From NCBI GenBank assembly GCA_038247245.1, contig JBBRVE010000062.1, positions 1-17,864 on the forward strand: DNA of 17,864 bases, given 5' to 3'. A program made the position numbers and the translations under genes. The notes beneath the pieces were generated by a model. The model did no database searches, was not told the DNA's origin, and saw only the letters and a list, made by a program, of their open reading frames with translations. The stretch comes from JAPWJZ01 sp038247245. GTDB taxonomy: Bacteria; Pseudomonadota; Alphaproteobacteria; Micavibrionales; UBA2020. Position 1 is the stretch's first letter, and every line of letters starts with the position of its first letter. Below, one piece after another: positions 1 through 7,388 of the stretch.

Positions 1-1349
1 AAAACGGCCGTGCCGGCATCGAGGATTTCATCGCCAAGATGGTCGCCGAGCGCGGCTGGAGCGCGGCTGCGCCCGAAAACGGCATTGTTCTGTCCGTTGA
101 AAAAGACAACACCAACTGGACATTCGAGCCCGCAGGCCAGATGGAACTGGGCGGCGCGCCGCTGAAAAACGTGCACCAGAACGCCGATGAAACCGGCCGC
201 ACGATCAAGGAATCCGTCGCGGTCACGGCCGAACTGGGGTACGGCATGCTGGCGATGGGTTTCCATCCGACGCATTTGTCCAAGGACCTGCCGCTGATGC
301 CGAAATCGCGTTATCAGGCGTTGTTCGACTGGTTTGCGGAGAAAAAATTCCCGACCGCCGCCGATGTGGCGTCATCCACCTCGACCGTGCAGGTCAACCT
401 CGGCTATCAATCTGAATCCGACATGGTCAAGATGCTGCGCGTATCGCTGTCGCTGCAGCCGATCGCGGTGTCGATGTTCGCGACGTCCCCGTTTGAAAAG
501 GGCGAATTGTCGGGCTATCAATCCACCCGCAGCCACAAACTGCACAAGAGCATGGGCGGCCGCTACGGCTTCATGCTGCCGATCGCCTTCGATGACGGTT
601 TCGGTTTTGAAATGTTCACCGATTACGCGCTGAACACCATGCCGATGCTGGGCGTGTACAAAGGCACCAACTTCCTTGATGCCAAGGGCGCAATGTTCCA
701 GGATTTCATGGACGGCAACCTCGGCATCCTGCCCGGCCAGCGCGCCAATATCGGCGACTGGCAGAACCATTTGAACACCATCTGGCCGGAAGTGCGCGTG
801 CGCCGCTTCCTTGAAATGCGCGGCACCGATGTGGGCCCGCAGGAAATGATCAAGGCTTTGCCCGCATTCTGGGTCGGCCTGCTGTATGATAAGCAATCGC
901 TCGACGCGGCCTATGAAATGGTCAAGGACTGGGACAATCAGGACCGTGACTTCCTGCGCAGCATGACGCCGGGGCATGGCATGCAAACACCGTTTATGGG
1001 CACAACCGTGCAGGAAATCGCCAAGAACGCGCTGGCGCTGTCCGAAGAAGGCCTGAAACGCCGCGCGGTGCTGAACGCGCAGGGGCAGGACGAAACAGTC
1101 TATCTGGAACCCCTGAAGGAAATCGTTTCCAGCGGCCGCAACTGGGCGCAGCGCCTCGAGGAAAAATTCCTGGGCGAATGGAAGGGCGACATCAACCGCG
1201 CCTTCACCGAAATGAACTACGCCAACAACCCGTCGGTGCTCAAGATGGGCAACGGGTTGACGCAGGCCGCCAACGCCAACGTCGTGACCGCAGCCCCCAA
1301 AAAACTGGTGCTGCCCGGCGACAAGGATTTCAAAATCCCGGGCAAGTAA
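1..1349 (+). CDS. gshA: Glutamate-cysteine ligase, 5' end outside window
   Basis: This enzyme ligates glutamate to cysteine with ATP, the first step of cytosolic glutathione synthesis. The frame is open from the first complete codon (base 3), and 12 codons precede the first visible ATG at 39, so the true start lies upstream. The visible part carries the family's glutamate-binding segment EPAGQMELGGAP (from about base 126), then HQNADE, GMLAMGFHP, TSTVQVNLGY, SRSHKL-like and GRYGFMLPIAF segments typical of the plant/alphaproteobacterial GCS2 type rather than the E. coli type. About 450 codons are visible, so only some tens of N-terminal residues (including the GTEHEKF-like strand known in this family) are missing. 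A strong hairpin terminator follows within 15 bases, so it is the last gene of its transcript. Confidence 0.93.
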   Translation, partial: NGRAGIEDFIAKMVAERGWSAAAPENGIVLSVEKDNTNWTFEPAGQMELGGAPLKNVHQNADETGRTIKESVAVTAELGYGMLAMGFHPTHLSKDLPLMPKSRYQALFDWFAEKKFPTAADVASSTSTVQVNLGYQSESDMVKMLRVSLSLQPIAVSMFATSPFEKGELSGYQSTRSHKLHKSMGGRYGFMLPIAFDDGFGFEMFTDYALNTMPMLGVYKGTNFLDAKGAMFQDFMDGNLGILPGQRANIGDWQNHLNTIWPEVRVRRFLEMRGTDVGPQEMIKALPAFWVGLLYDKQSLDAAYEMVKDWDNQDRDFLRSMTPGHGMQTPFMGTTVQEIAKNALALSEEGLKRRAVLNAQGQDETVYLEPLKEIVSSGRNWAQRLEEKFLGEWKGDINRAFTEMNYANNPSVLKMGNGLTQAANANVVTAAPKKLVLPGDKDFKIPGK

Positions 1350-1360
1350 GTTTCGGGAAG

Positions 1361-1399
1361 AACAAAAAACCCCGCAAGGTTCTTGCGGGGTTTTTTGTT
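1361..1399 (+). terminator. Strong bidirectional rho-independent terminator after gshA
   Basis: A perfect 9-bp stem, CCCCGCAAG / CTTGCGGGG, with a GTT loop is flanked by AACAAAAAA on the left and TTTTTTGTT on the right. The A/T flanks extend the pairing and give a U-tract on either strand. It ends gshA (+) and also lies 25 bases downstream of the minus-strand CBS gene, so it can serve both convergent genes. Confidence 0.93.
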
Positions 1400-1423
1400 G
1401 GTGAATGGCCATCCGGTTGCCGT

Positions 1424-1984
1424 TTACATTTGTTTTGGTTGAAATCCTGCCCCGTAGGGTTCGCAGAGCATATAGGACAAAATGGACTTATGCGCGGTTT
1501 CGCTCCGCTTGACCTCTTCCAGTTGCTCCTTTAGGTGCTGCGCCAGCTCGCGCTCGCTCACAATCCCGAGCAGCCGTTTCCTGTCAAATCGGTTCACGAC
1601 GGGCATATAGCGATAACCCCGCCGGAGCATGATCGCAGCGGCGTCCTCGATCGTGATGTCGTCATCGAATGTTTCCGGGTTCGGGATCATGACGTCAGCA
1701 ACCAGCATGTCATCCAGATATTTTTTTATATTGGTGGGGTGAACCAGTTTGTCAAAACTGCGCGCAAACATGTGTCTCAGGATGGCGCGTTCCGTCAATA
1801 GACCCGAAAGGTTTCCTTCTTCGTCCAGCACGCCGGTGGCGCCAAGGTCAGTCTCCTGCAACAGCGGCAAGATAATCTTGACGTAGTCCGTCTCGAAAAA
1901 CGAAGGGCAAAACCGCCGTGTTACAATGTCTCCAAGGTTCTTTACAGGCATGGTGCCATTTGCATTGGCTGCGATCATTCTCAT
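1424..1984 (-). CDS. Two-CBS-domain protein
   Basis: A small stand-alone protein of 186 residues made of a CBS pair. CBS-1 covers about residues 17-72 and ends GLLTERAILRHM. CBS-2 covers about 96-151, starting ADVMIPNP and ending LLGIVSERELAQHL. Such pairs bind adenine nucleotides or similar ligands and usually act as cytosolic energy or ligand sensors. No catalytic or DNA-binding domain is attached, so its partner is unknown. The ATG start is supported by AAAGGAG seven bases upstream (1992-1998). A terminator lies on each side (1361-1399 and 2181-2218), so it is probably a single-gene unit transcribed from the A+T-rich gap at 2000-2180. I could not pick a convincing -35/-10 pair there. The family call is firm; the role is open. 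Confidence 0.9.
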   Translation of the reverse strand: MRMIAANANGTMPVKNLGDIVTRRFCPSFFETDYVKIILPLLQETDLGATGVLDEEGNLSGLLTERAILRHMFARSFDKLVHPTNIKKYLDDMLVADVMIPNPETFDDDITIEDAAAIMLRRGYRYMPVVNRFDRKRLLGIVSERELAQHLKEQLEEVKRSETAHKSILSYMLCEPYGAGFQPKQM

Positions 1985-2180
1985 GGCTTAACTCCTTTCA
2001 TGGGCACGAGAAAAACAACAACTTTTCGTTCAGGGCGCACGCCCATCAAGCGTGTCGCTCTTTCTAAAATTATCTACGATTCGTCTTTAAAAATGGATTA
2101 AAAAAAATTATCAGAAAATAAATGCCTGAAAATATTTGATTATTTTGCGACAACAAAGCTGCATGAATTAATGATCAACC

Positions 2181-2218
2181 AACAAAAAGCCCCGCAGAAA
2201 CCTGCGGGGCTTTTTGTT
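2181..2218 (-). terminator. Bidirectional rho-independent terminator
   Basis: A 17-bp uninterrupted inverted repeat (2181-2197 with 2202-2218) has an AAAC loop. The core is GCCCCGCAG / CTGCGGGGC, with AACAAAAA and TTTTTGTT flanks. It lies directly after the stop of the 431-residue minus-strand gene and ends that transcript before the CBS gene. Its build is almost the same as the terminator after gshA. Confidence 0.92.
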
Positions 2219-2234
2219 GTCTTGCGCCCAGATG

Positions 2235-3530
2235 TTACGGGCGGAAAGCTGCGGGTTTTTTGCCGAGGTTGAGAGCGACGGAGCCTGCCTGCGGTGTACC
2301 CACGATTTTGCCGATGGCTTCCTGAATGGACTCCGCCGTGCCGCTATAGATCGCCTGGCGCGTGGCGGATATTGCGGTCGAGGACATCATCATTTTTTCC
2401 GGTGTCGTCATGTTTTCCATGACATTTCCGTTATGCTTGCTGGCCTCTTCCCTTATCATCTTCTTGATGTGCTTGTGCTGGTGTTCGGTCAGGTTGCTGG
2501 CTTCTTCGGGTGTCATGCCTTTCTGAATGTTTTCGAATATGAAGATTTGGCCCAAGCGGACTTCGTGTTCTTTCAGGCCGCGTTTGTAACCCATGCGGCC
2601 AAGCGCGCCGCCTTCCTCGAACGATGCCGCAGCGCGGGACGCTTCGTCCATCTCGAAAGCGTTATTCATATCCAGCGGGTTGACTGTTTTGGCAACCGCC
2701 GCCGCTGCGGCAGGGGCCGCTGTTTCCATCGCAATCGCGGAAACGCCGGTGGTGGTCGCCATTGCAGCGGCAGAACCTGTTGCAGAAGGTGAACCGGAAC
2801 CGACCGCGTTTGCCGACGGCTTGATATCGTCCGCGCCTTTGTTAGTGAGTATGCTGCCCGCAAGCGACACCATGGGGGCCGCTTCCTGTTCCAGCTCGGC
2901 AAGCGCGTTTTCGACGGCATCGCCAATCTGTACGCTGATTTTCAGTACGCCTGCGCCTTGTTTCTCCAGTCCCGCCATAAGAGGTATGACAGCGCCGCCT
3001 GTAGCCAGCGTGATCGTGCCTTTCGCCATGTCGAACAGGTCGCCGGCGATTGTTTTATAATTGCCGTTCGCGTATTCGTAACCGTATTGATCGTAAGTAC
3101 CGCCGTAGGCGTCGCGATAGCTGCCGCCCATGACATAGCCGCCGAACAGGTCGGCTTCCTGCACGCCCTGGCGCGTTTCGCCGTTGTCGGGGCGGGACTG
3201 GTTTCGCATGTACGCGTCGTAGGTCATGCCGCCGAAGAACGCTGCGCCGACTTTTTTCGACGGGTCTTCCTGCGCGGTTTCGAATTGCGATGCCGCGAAT
3301 TCCTTCGCGTAAACCTTTTCTTCTTCCGCGCGGCGGGTACGGATCATCAGGATGGCTTCGGCGTCGCTCATGCGGTCATTGCCGCGAAAGCGCGAGCGCA
3401 CGAATTCAACGTCGCCGGAAAGGATAGCGGAGAAAAGGTCTGAGTCGACCGAGCCCAGATCCAGCGGCTTGCTCGCCGAGATAAAGATGCCCTTGGAAGC
3501 AGGTTCCTGCGTTTCCGTTTTCTCGGTCAT
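2235..3530 (-). CDS. Unrecognised 431-residue protein with low-complexity middle
   Basis: I do not recognise a family. From the ATG at 3530 it has an acidic N-terminus and a basic patch RSRFRGNDR (residues 45-53). A Tyr/Gly-rich stretch runs over about 130-157 with repeated GG-Y spacing, and a hydrophobic Ala/Gly segment over about 170-184. A long Ala/Ser/Thr/Gly-rich linker follows (about 228-282), then a predicted helical C-terminal third with His and Met runs (HQHKHIKKM, KMMMSS), ending GKKPAAFRP. No signal peptide is seen. ATG 3530 is preferred because AAAGGGC lies about seven bases upstream. An in-frame ATG at 3575 and TTG at 3581 would add 15 or 17 residues but have weaker ribosome sites. 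It stands alone between two terminators. The modular low-complexity layout would suit a structural or secreted protein, but that is inference. Confidence 0.8.
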   Translation of the reverse strand: MTEKTETQEPASKGIFISASKPLDLGSVDSDLFSAILSGDVEFVRSRFRGNDRMSDAEAILMIRTRRAEEEKVYAKEFAASQFETAQEDPSKKVGAAFFGGMTYDAYMRNQSRPDNGETRQGVQEADLFGGYVMGGSYRDAYGGTYDQYGYEYANGNYKTIAGDLFDMAKGTITLATGGAVIPLMAGLEKQGAGVLKISVQIGDAVENALAELEQEAAPMVSLAGSILTNKGADDIKPSANAVGSGSPSATGSAAAMATTTGVSAIAMETAAPAAAAAVAKTVNPLDMNNAFEMDEASRAAASFEEGGALGRMGYKRGLKEHEVRLGQIFIFENIQKGMTPEEASNLTEHQHKHIKKMIREEASKHNGNVMENMTTPEKMMMSSTAISATRQAIYSGTAESIQEAIGKIVGTPQAGSVALNLGKKPAAFRP

Positions 3531-3726
3531 ATTCTGCCCTTTATTACCGTCTTTTTCGTCCAGAAAAGTCCCCATAACCAAACTTTCTGAAAATTTATGT
3601 CTGACATAATACTATCATGGTTGTCATAGTGCGTGAAAGAGGATGCTTTTTTACTGTTTAATATCAGTATGTTATGAGCAAATTATTTTAGGGAAAAGTG
3701 ATACGGTAACTAAATTAGTTAACGCG
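3531..3726. promoter_or_regulatory. A+T-rich gap; promoter region of the 431-residue gene
   Basis: No gene is visible in this stretch. On the minus strand there is a -10-like TATTAT (3606-3611) but no good -35 at normal spacing. An 11-base near-palindrome ATGTC-T-GACAT (3597-3607) overlaps it and could be a small operator. The remainder is A+T-rich with no other structure I could support, and the terminator of the neighbouring flavoprotein gene closes the gap. Confidence 0.35.
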
Positions 3727-3758
3727 CTAAAAACCCGCAATAAGCGGGCTGTTTTTAG
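3727..3758 (-). terminator. Rho-independent terminator of the NMO-like gene
   Basis: A CCCGC / GCGGG stem (3734-3738, 3744-3748) with an AATAA loop is bordered by CTAAAAA and GTTTTTAG, which give a short U-tract on either strand. It lies about 75 bases past the stop of the minus-strand NMO-like gene. The distance is longer than usual, but it is the clearest terminator in the gap. Confidence 0.75.
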
Positions 3759-3833
3759 GCGTATACGCGCCCATTAAAGGGATTGGCGCGATTCTTTTTC
3801 GGGTAAAAGGTTAACGCTGGCGGCGGGCGGAAA

Positions 3834-4859
3834 TCAGCCGAATTTCGGCGGTTTCGGCTTGGCTTGCGGAGCCGGCACGATGCTCAGCTTGACGGCGATC
3901 TCGCGCTTGGCGGCTGCGTATTCGTGTTTCAGGCGCGTGGCCAGTTCGGCGACACTCGGGATGTCATTTATATGGCTGACGGTTTGCCCCGCCGCCCAGA
4001 CATGTTTCCACGCCTTCGACTTTTCGCCGGGTGCGGGCACGATGCGGGGCGCGCCTGCGCCTTCCTTGCGGATTTTTTCAGGATCGAAGCCTTCCTTGAC
4101 CATGCTGTCCTTCAGGAAGTTCGCGGGCTGCGCGGTGAAGGCGGAGGTATATATAATGTCGCTGGCCGTTGAGTCGACGATCATCTGTTTATAGGCGGGG
4201 TCGGCGCGCGACTCTTTCGTGGCAAGGAAGCGCGTGCCCATGATGGCGAAATCCGCGCCGATGCTTTCGGCGGCGGCGATGTCACGGCCCGTCGCAAGGC
4301 CGCCCGCCAGCGCAATCGGGCCATCGAAAATACGGCGCAATTCATTGACGAAAACGAAGGGGTTCATGGTGCTGCCCTGACCGCCGCCGCCCGCCGTGAT
4401 GGCGATGAGGCCGTCGGCGCCCGCGTCGATGGCGCGCTTCGCTTCGTCCAGATTGGCGACGTCATGCAGCACGATGCCACCATAGGCGTGGATTTTTTCG
4501 ATCTGTTCGCGGCTGGCTTCCGCCGATGCCATCACGATCGGCACGCGGTGCTTGATCACAACGTCAAGGTCGGCATCGATGCGCGGGTTTTTGTTGAAGA
4601 TCAGGTTGGCGGCATAGGGCGCGATTTTGGCGGCGGGGTTCGCCAGTTTCATCTGCGCAATGCCGCTGTCGATTTCGGTTAGCCAGTCGTCATAGCCTTG
4701 CGTGGTGTATTGCCCGAAGGCGGGGATCGACCCGACAAAGCCCTCCCTGACGGAGGCCAGCACTAGTTCGGGTACGGAATTGAGGAAGAGGGGTGCAACA
4801 ATCAACGGCAACGACGTTGCGTCTTTCAGTCGTTCGGTAACCGTCGTGTTTGCTGCCAT
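3834..4859 (-). CDS. Nitronate-monooxygenase-like FMN flavoprotein
   Basis: A 341-residue TIM-barrel flavoprotein of the nitronate monooxygenase / 2-nitropropane dioxygenase family. Members oxidise nitronates with FMN and oxygen; many relatives have unknown substrates. Visible family segments are the N-terminal PLIVAPLFLNS, VIKHRVPIVM, the DAGADGLIAI strand, a Gly-rich phosphate loop AGGGGQG (156-162), LAGGLATGRD (194-203) and GADFAIMGTRFLAT (211-224). The canonical family motif has AGGHxG, whose His is the catalytic base in characterised class I enzymes. Here that position is Gln161, so true nitronate oxidation is doubtful. The C-terminus is Pro/Lys-rich (PKPPKFG). The ribosome site is weak. 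The gene has its own terminator and is 48 bases from the methyltransferase upstream, possibly cotranscribed with it. Confidence 0.85.
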   Translation of the reverse strand: MAANTTVTERLKDATSLPLIVAPLFLNSVPELVLASVREGFVGSIPAFGQYTTQGYDDWLTEIDSGIAQMKLANPAAKIAPYAANLIFNKNPRIDADLDVVIKHRVPIVMASAEASREQIEKIHAYGGIVLHDVANLDEAKRAIDAGADGLIAITAGGGGQGSTMNPFVFVNELRRIFDGPIALAGGLATGRDIAAAESIGADFAIMGTRFLATKESRADPAYKQMIVDSTASDIIYTSAFTAQPANFLKDSMVKEGFDPEKIRKEGAGAPRIVPAPGEKSKAWKHVWAAGQTVSHINDIPSVAELATRLKHEYAAAKREIAVKLSIVPAPQAKPKPPKFG

Positions 4860-4907
4860 GCAAAAACACTAACGGGATTATGACATGTCGTCAAACGATT
4901 CCTCGCA

Positions 4908-5507
4908 TCAGGCGAACATGCCCGCCAGCGCCAGATATTGCAGCGATGTTTTGTAATAAACGAAAAGGCGTTTCTGGAACGGATAGAGCGTCCAGACCTT
5001 CAGGCTCTGCGCGGGCTGCCAGCCGTCGCCCAGGCGGAATTTGTTCGACGTGACCAACGTGCCGGGCTTCAGCTCCTCGTGCAACTTTTTGCCCAGCTTG
5101 TCGAGCTGGTAGAAGAACAGCACCACCGCACCGGCGTCGCGGATGTCGTGCGTGAACACGTCGGTGTTTTTGTAATCGAGGTTGTCGATCTTCAGCCGCT
5201 TCTTCATCATCATCGACCATTCATACGAAGGTTTTGAAACTTCAATCCCGATAACGGTCGCCTGCGGCATTTCGCGCGCGATCTGGCGGGCGAATAAACC
5301 GTTGCCCGATCCAAGGTCGTAAATGATATACGGCTGCGTGCGGTCGGGGCGGGCGGCTTCGTGTTCGTGAAGCAGCGCGATGATTTTTTTACGGATGGCG
5401 GGGGCGGTGCGGATGTTGGGGATGCCGCGGTTGAACACCAGAATGTTCACGTTCCAGAGCAGCAGGAACAGCGCCAGCGTGAACAGGCAATCCAGAAACA
5501 GCTCCAT
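4908..5507 (-). CDS. Membrane-anchored class I SAM methyltransferase
   Basis: A 199-residue methyltransferase. A single hydrophobic helix near the N-terminus (about residues 3-25 from this start) is followed by a Rossmann domain. The SAM-binding motif I is IIYDLGSGNG, with the acidic end of strand two in VIGIEVS. A later NTDVFTHDI segment precedes strand four, AVVLFFYQL, and the protein ends in a basic region. An N-terminal membrane helix plus D-x-GSG-x-G resembles the FAM173/ATPSCKMT type of lysine methyltransferase, which would suggest a protein substrate at the membrane, but I cannot identify it. ATG 5507 is chosen; a TTG at 5519 would add four residues. Neither has a strong ribosome site. 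The terminator of the AKR gene lies just upstream, so it needs its own promoter or read-through. Confidence 0.82.
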   Translation of the reverse strand: MELFLDCLFTLALFLLLWNVNILVFNRGIPNIRTAPAIRKKIIALLHEHEAARPDRTQPYIIYDLGSGNGLFARQIAREMPQATVIGIEVSKPSYEWSMMMKKRLKIDNLDYKNTDVFTHDIRDAGAVVLFFYQLDKLGKKLHEELKPGTLVTSNKFRLGDGWQPAQSLKVWTLYPFQKRLFVYYKTSLQYLALAGMFA

Positions 5508-5519
5508 ACCCAACCGCAA

Positions 5520-5568
5520 TCCCCAAAAAATGAAACGCCGCCTTTCGATTATAATCGAAAAGCGGCGT
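5520..5568 (-). terminator. Long-stem terminator of the AKR gene
   Basis: A 34-base inverted repeat (5535-5568) contains a perfect 18-base core, TTTCGATTATAATCGAAA, plus seven flanking base pairs ACGCCGC/GCGGCGT with one mismatch. On the minus strand it is followed by TTTCATTTTTT, a usable U-tract. It lies 23 bases past the AKR stop and immediately before the methyltransferase start. Confidence 0.85.
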
Positions 5569-5591
5569 CACACGGTCAATTTATTTCCAGC

Positions 5592-6626
5592 TTACTTCCA
5601 TTTCACGGGCTTGGGATTCAGCGTGTCGTTGCCCATCTGGTGCCAATAGGGGTAAACGGGCGTTTTCGCCGATGCATTGTCCAGCAGTTCTACCTGTTCC
5701 CTGCTCAGGTTCCAGCCGACGGCGGCAAGGTTCTGCTTCAACTGTTCCTCGTTGCGCGCGCCCATGACGATGTTGGAAATGCCGGGGCGTTGCAGCAGCC
5801 AGTTGAGCGCAACCTGCGCCACCGTCTTGCCGGTGTCCTTTGCCACGATATCGAGCGCATCGACGACGGTGTAGAGGTATTCGTCGTCAACCTGCGGGCC
5901 GTTTTCAGCGCCACCATTGGCGATGCGGCCTTCTTTGGGCTTTTCACCACGACGGATCTTGCCGGTCAGGCGTCCCCAGCCCAGCGGGCTCCAGACCATT
6001 GTGCCGAGCCCCTGGTCGAGATTGGCGGGCATGATTTCCCATTCGTAATCGCGGCCGATCAGTGAATAATAACCCTGATACGACACATATTTCGACCAGC
6101 CGTATTTTTCCGCGACGTTCTGCGATTTCACGATCTGCCAGCCGGAAAAGTTCGACGCGCCGATATAGCGGATCTTGCCCGCCTTGACCAAATCATTCAG
6201 CGTCGACATGGTTTCTTCGACCGGCGTCACGCCATCAAATCCATGCATGAAATACAGGTCGATGTAATCGGTGCCAAGGCGCTTCAGGCTGTCATCACAT
6301 TGTTTGATCAGCTGGTGGCGCGACGAACCCTGATCGTTCGGGCCTTCGCCCATCGGGAAGGTCGCCTTGGTCGCGACCAGAACCTTGTCGCGGCGGCCCA
6401 TGATAGCGCCGCCCAAAACTTCTTCGGATGCGCCGCCGGAATAGATATTGGCGGTGTCGAAAAAATTCATGCCGGCTTCAAGGCAGACATCGACCAGCCG
6501 CGTCGCCTCGGCAACATCGGTTGCGCCCCATTTGGCGAAGAACTCTCCCTTGCCGCCGAAGGTGCCTGTGCCAAGGCTGAGGACGGGGACTTTGAGGCCG
6601 GAGCGGCCCAGCTGGCGGTGTTCCAT
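5592..6626 (-). CDS. Aldo/keto reductase
   Basis: A 344-residue NADPH-dependent aldo/keto reductase with the full catalytic tetrad: Asp57 and Tyr62 in FFDTANIY, Lys87 in ATKATF, and His128 in YFMHGFD. Other family signatures are RLGTDYIDLY, KIRYIGASNFS, the cofactor loop SPLGWGRLTGK, and the C-terminal VALNWLLQRPGISNIVMGAR. The FDTAN(I/V)YSGGASEE layout and length match the group that includes YajO/Tas-like and potassium-channel beta-subunit-like reductases, which act on small aldehydes or ketones in the cytosol; the substrate is not evident. The ATG start is backed by AAAGGA nine bases upstream (6636-6641). It follows the paralogue array by 87 bases and probably has its own promoter. Confidence 0.93.
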   Translation of the reverse strand: MEHRQLGRSGLKVPVLSLGTGTFGGKGEFFAKWGATDVAEATRLVDVCLEAGMNFFDTANIYSGGASEEVLGGAIMGRRDKVLVATKATFPMGEGPNDQGSSRHQLIKQCDDSLKRLGTDYIDLYFMHGFDGVTPVEETMSTLNDLVKAGKIRYIGASNFSGWQIVKSQNVAEKYGWSKYVSYQGYYSLIGRDYEWEIMPANLDQGLGTMVWSPLGWGRLTGKIRRGEKPKEGRIANGGAENGPQVDDEYLYTVVDALDIVAKDTGKTVAQVALNWLLQRPGISNIVMGARNEEQLKQNLAAVGWNLSREQVELLDNASAKTPVYPYWHQMGNDTLNPKPVKWK

Positions 6627-6658
6627 GGCGGATGTTCCTTTGAAAATCTGGTGAGGGT

Positions 6659-6699
6659 CTAGGTCGCCCTTAACCTAGGAACATGCGCGGTGAAGTCAA
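6659..6699 (-). promoter_or_regulatory. Candidate AKR promoter with overlapping inverted repeat
   Basis: On the minus strand TTGACT (6694-6699) is followed at 16 bases by TAGGTT (6672-6677), a weak -10. A 6-bp inverted repeat CTAGGT...ACCTAG (6659-6664, 6673-6678) overlaps that -10 and could be an operator. There is no U-tract, so it is not a convincing terminator for the array. Confidence 0.35.
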
Positions 6700-6713
6700 C
6701 GGGCGTGGCGGGT

Positions 6714-7388
6714 TTAAATTTTTGCCATATTGCGACTGAAGCGCGCGCGGGTGGGAGCGGTGACGGGTTTGTCGGTCGACAGGCCGGTTTGCAGGAAAGT
6801 GCGCATCGCCTGTTTTTCGTTTTCCGCGCGGCGGCGGGTGTCGACATCCTCCAGCACTTTTTCGATCATGCCGATGGCGTCGTCTTCGTCCTGCTGGCGG
6901 TTCGCTATCTGCGCCGACTGCTTGCGCTGGTTATCGAGCGCGATCAGGGCAAGCCGCGTTTCCTCGCGCGTGCCGTTGGCAAGGCCGATCATTTTGGCTT
7001 CCGATTTCTGCATCAGGTTGAAAACGTCCGTCAGCGGCTTGTTATCCGCCATAATGCTTTCCATCATTGCGCGCTCGCCCGCCGCGCGGTCACGCAAGAC
7101 CTTGATGCCCATGCGCGCTGAACCGTCTGCGCCCGTGTTCACGGCCTCGCCGTTTTTCAGCACCAATTCCATCACGCCCTCGATATTTTTCAGCAGCGTC
7201 GAATTGGCAACCTTGTCGAATTCTTCCTTGATGGTGTCCAGCTGGATTTTCTGGTTGCGCTTGAATGTCGCATATTGCGACGCGAATGCGCTGTTGCCGC
7301 TGACGGCGAACGAAATTTTTGCGATCTTTTCCACCTCTGGCAGCGCCTTGTCCTGCAGCATGAGCGTGATTGTGTTGTCGGTGGTCAT
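6714..7388 (-). CDS. Array paralogue 6 (last gene), helical, basic tail
   Basis: Unrecognised family, 224 residues. It carries QYATFKRN (Tyr39, Phe42, Lys43), the central VFNLMQKSEAKM (122-133), TFLQTGL (197-203) and the tail PVTAPTRARFSR (208-219) ending MAKI. It is closest to paralogue 5 at the N-terminus (both start MTT and share VAKIS/IAKIS-[VF]A). The tail diverges: Thr-Ala is replaced by Thr-Arg, and it lacks the C-terminal Gln-Pro seen in three siblings. That fits its being the last gene, with no downstream start codon to overlap. Its ATG overlaps the stop of paralogue 5 by four bases and has AGGTGAT just upstream. Function unknown. Confidence 0.88.
   Translation of the reverse strand: MTTDNTITLMLQDKALPEVEKIAKISFAVSGNSAFASQYATFKRNQKIQLDTIKEEFDKVANSTLLKNIEGVMELVLKNGEAVNTGADGSARMGIKVLRDRAAGERAMMESIMADNKPLTDVFNLMQKSEAKMIGLANGTREETRLALIALDNQRKQSAQIANRQQDEDDAIGMIEKVLEDVDTRRRAENEKQAMRTFLQTGLSTDKPVTAPTRARFSRNMAKI

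Noticed and set aside
372..1412. 346-codon open frame on the minus strand, opposite gshA
   Set aside because: It is His/Arg/Gln-rich with no family marks and lies opposite a clear gshA. GC-rich genes often leave such open antisense frames.
3766..3790. CGCGCC...GGCGCG hairpin followed by ATTCTTTTTC
   Set aside because: It would terminate plus-strand transcripts, but no plus-strand gene reads into it; the 3727-3758 hairpin explains the gap better.
5361..6065. 234-codon plus-strand frame across the AKR and methyltransferase genes
   Set aside because: It runs through a terminator and two well-supported opposite genes; its sequence looks like antisense noise.
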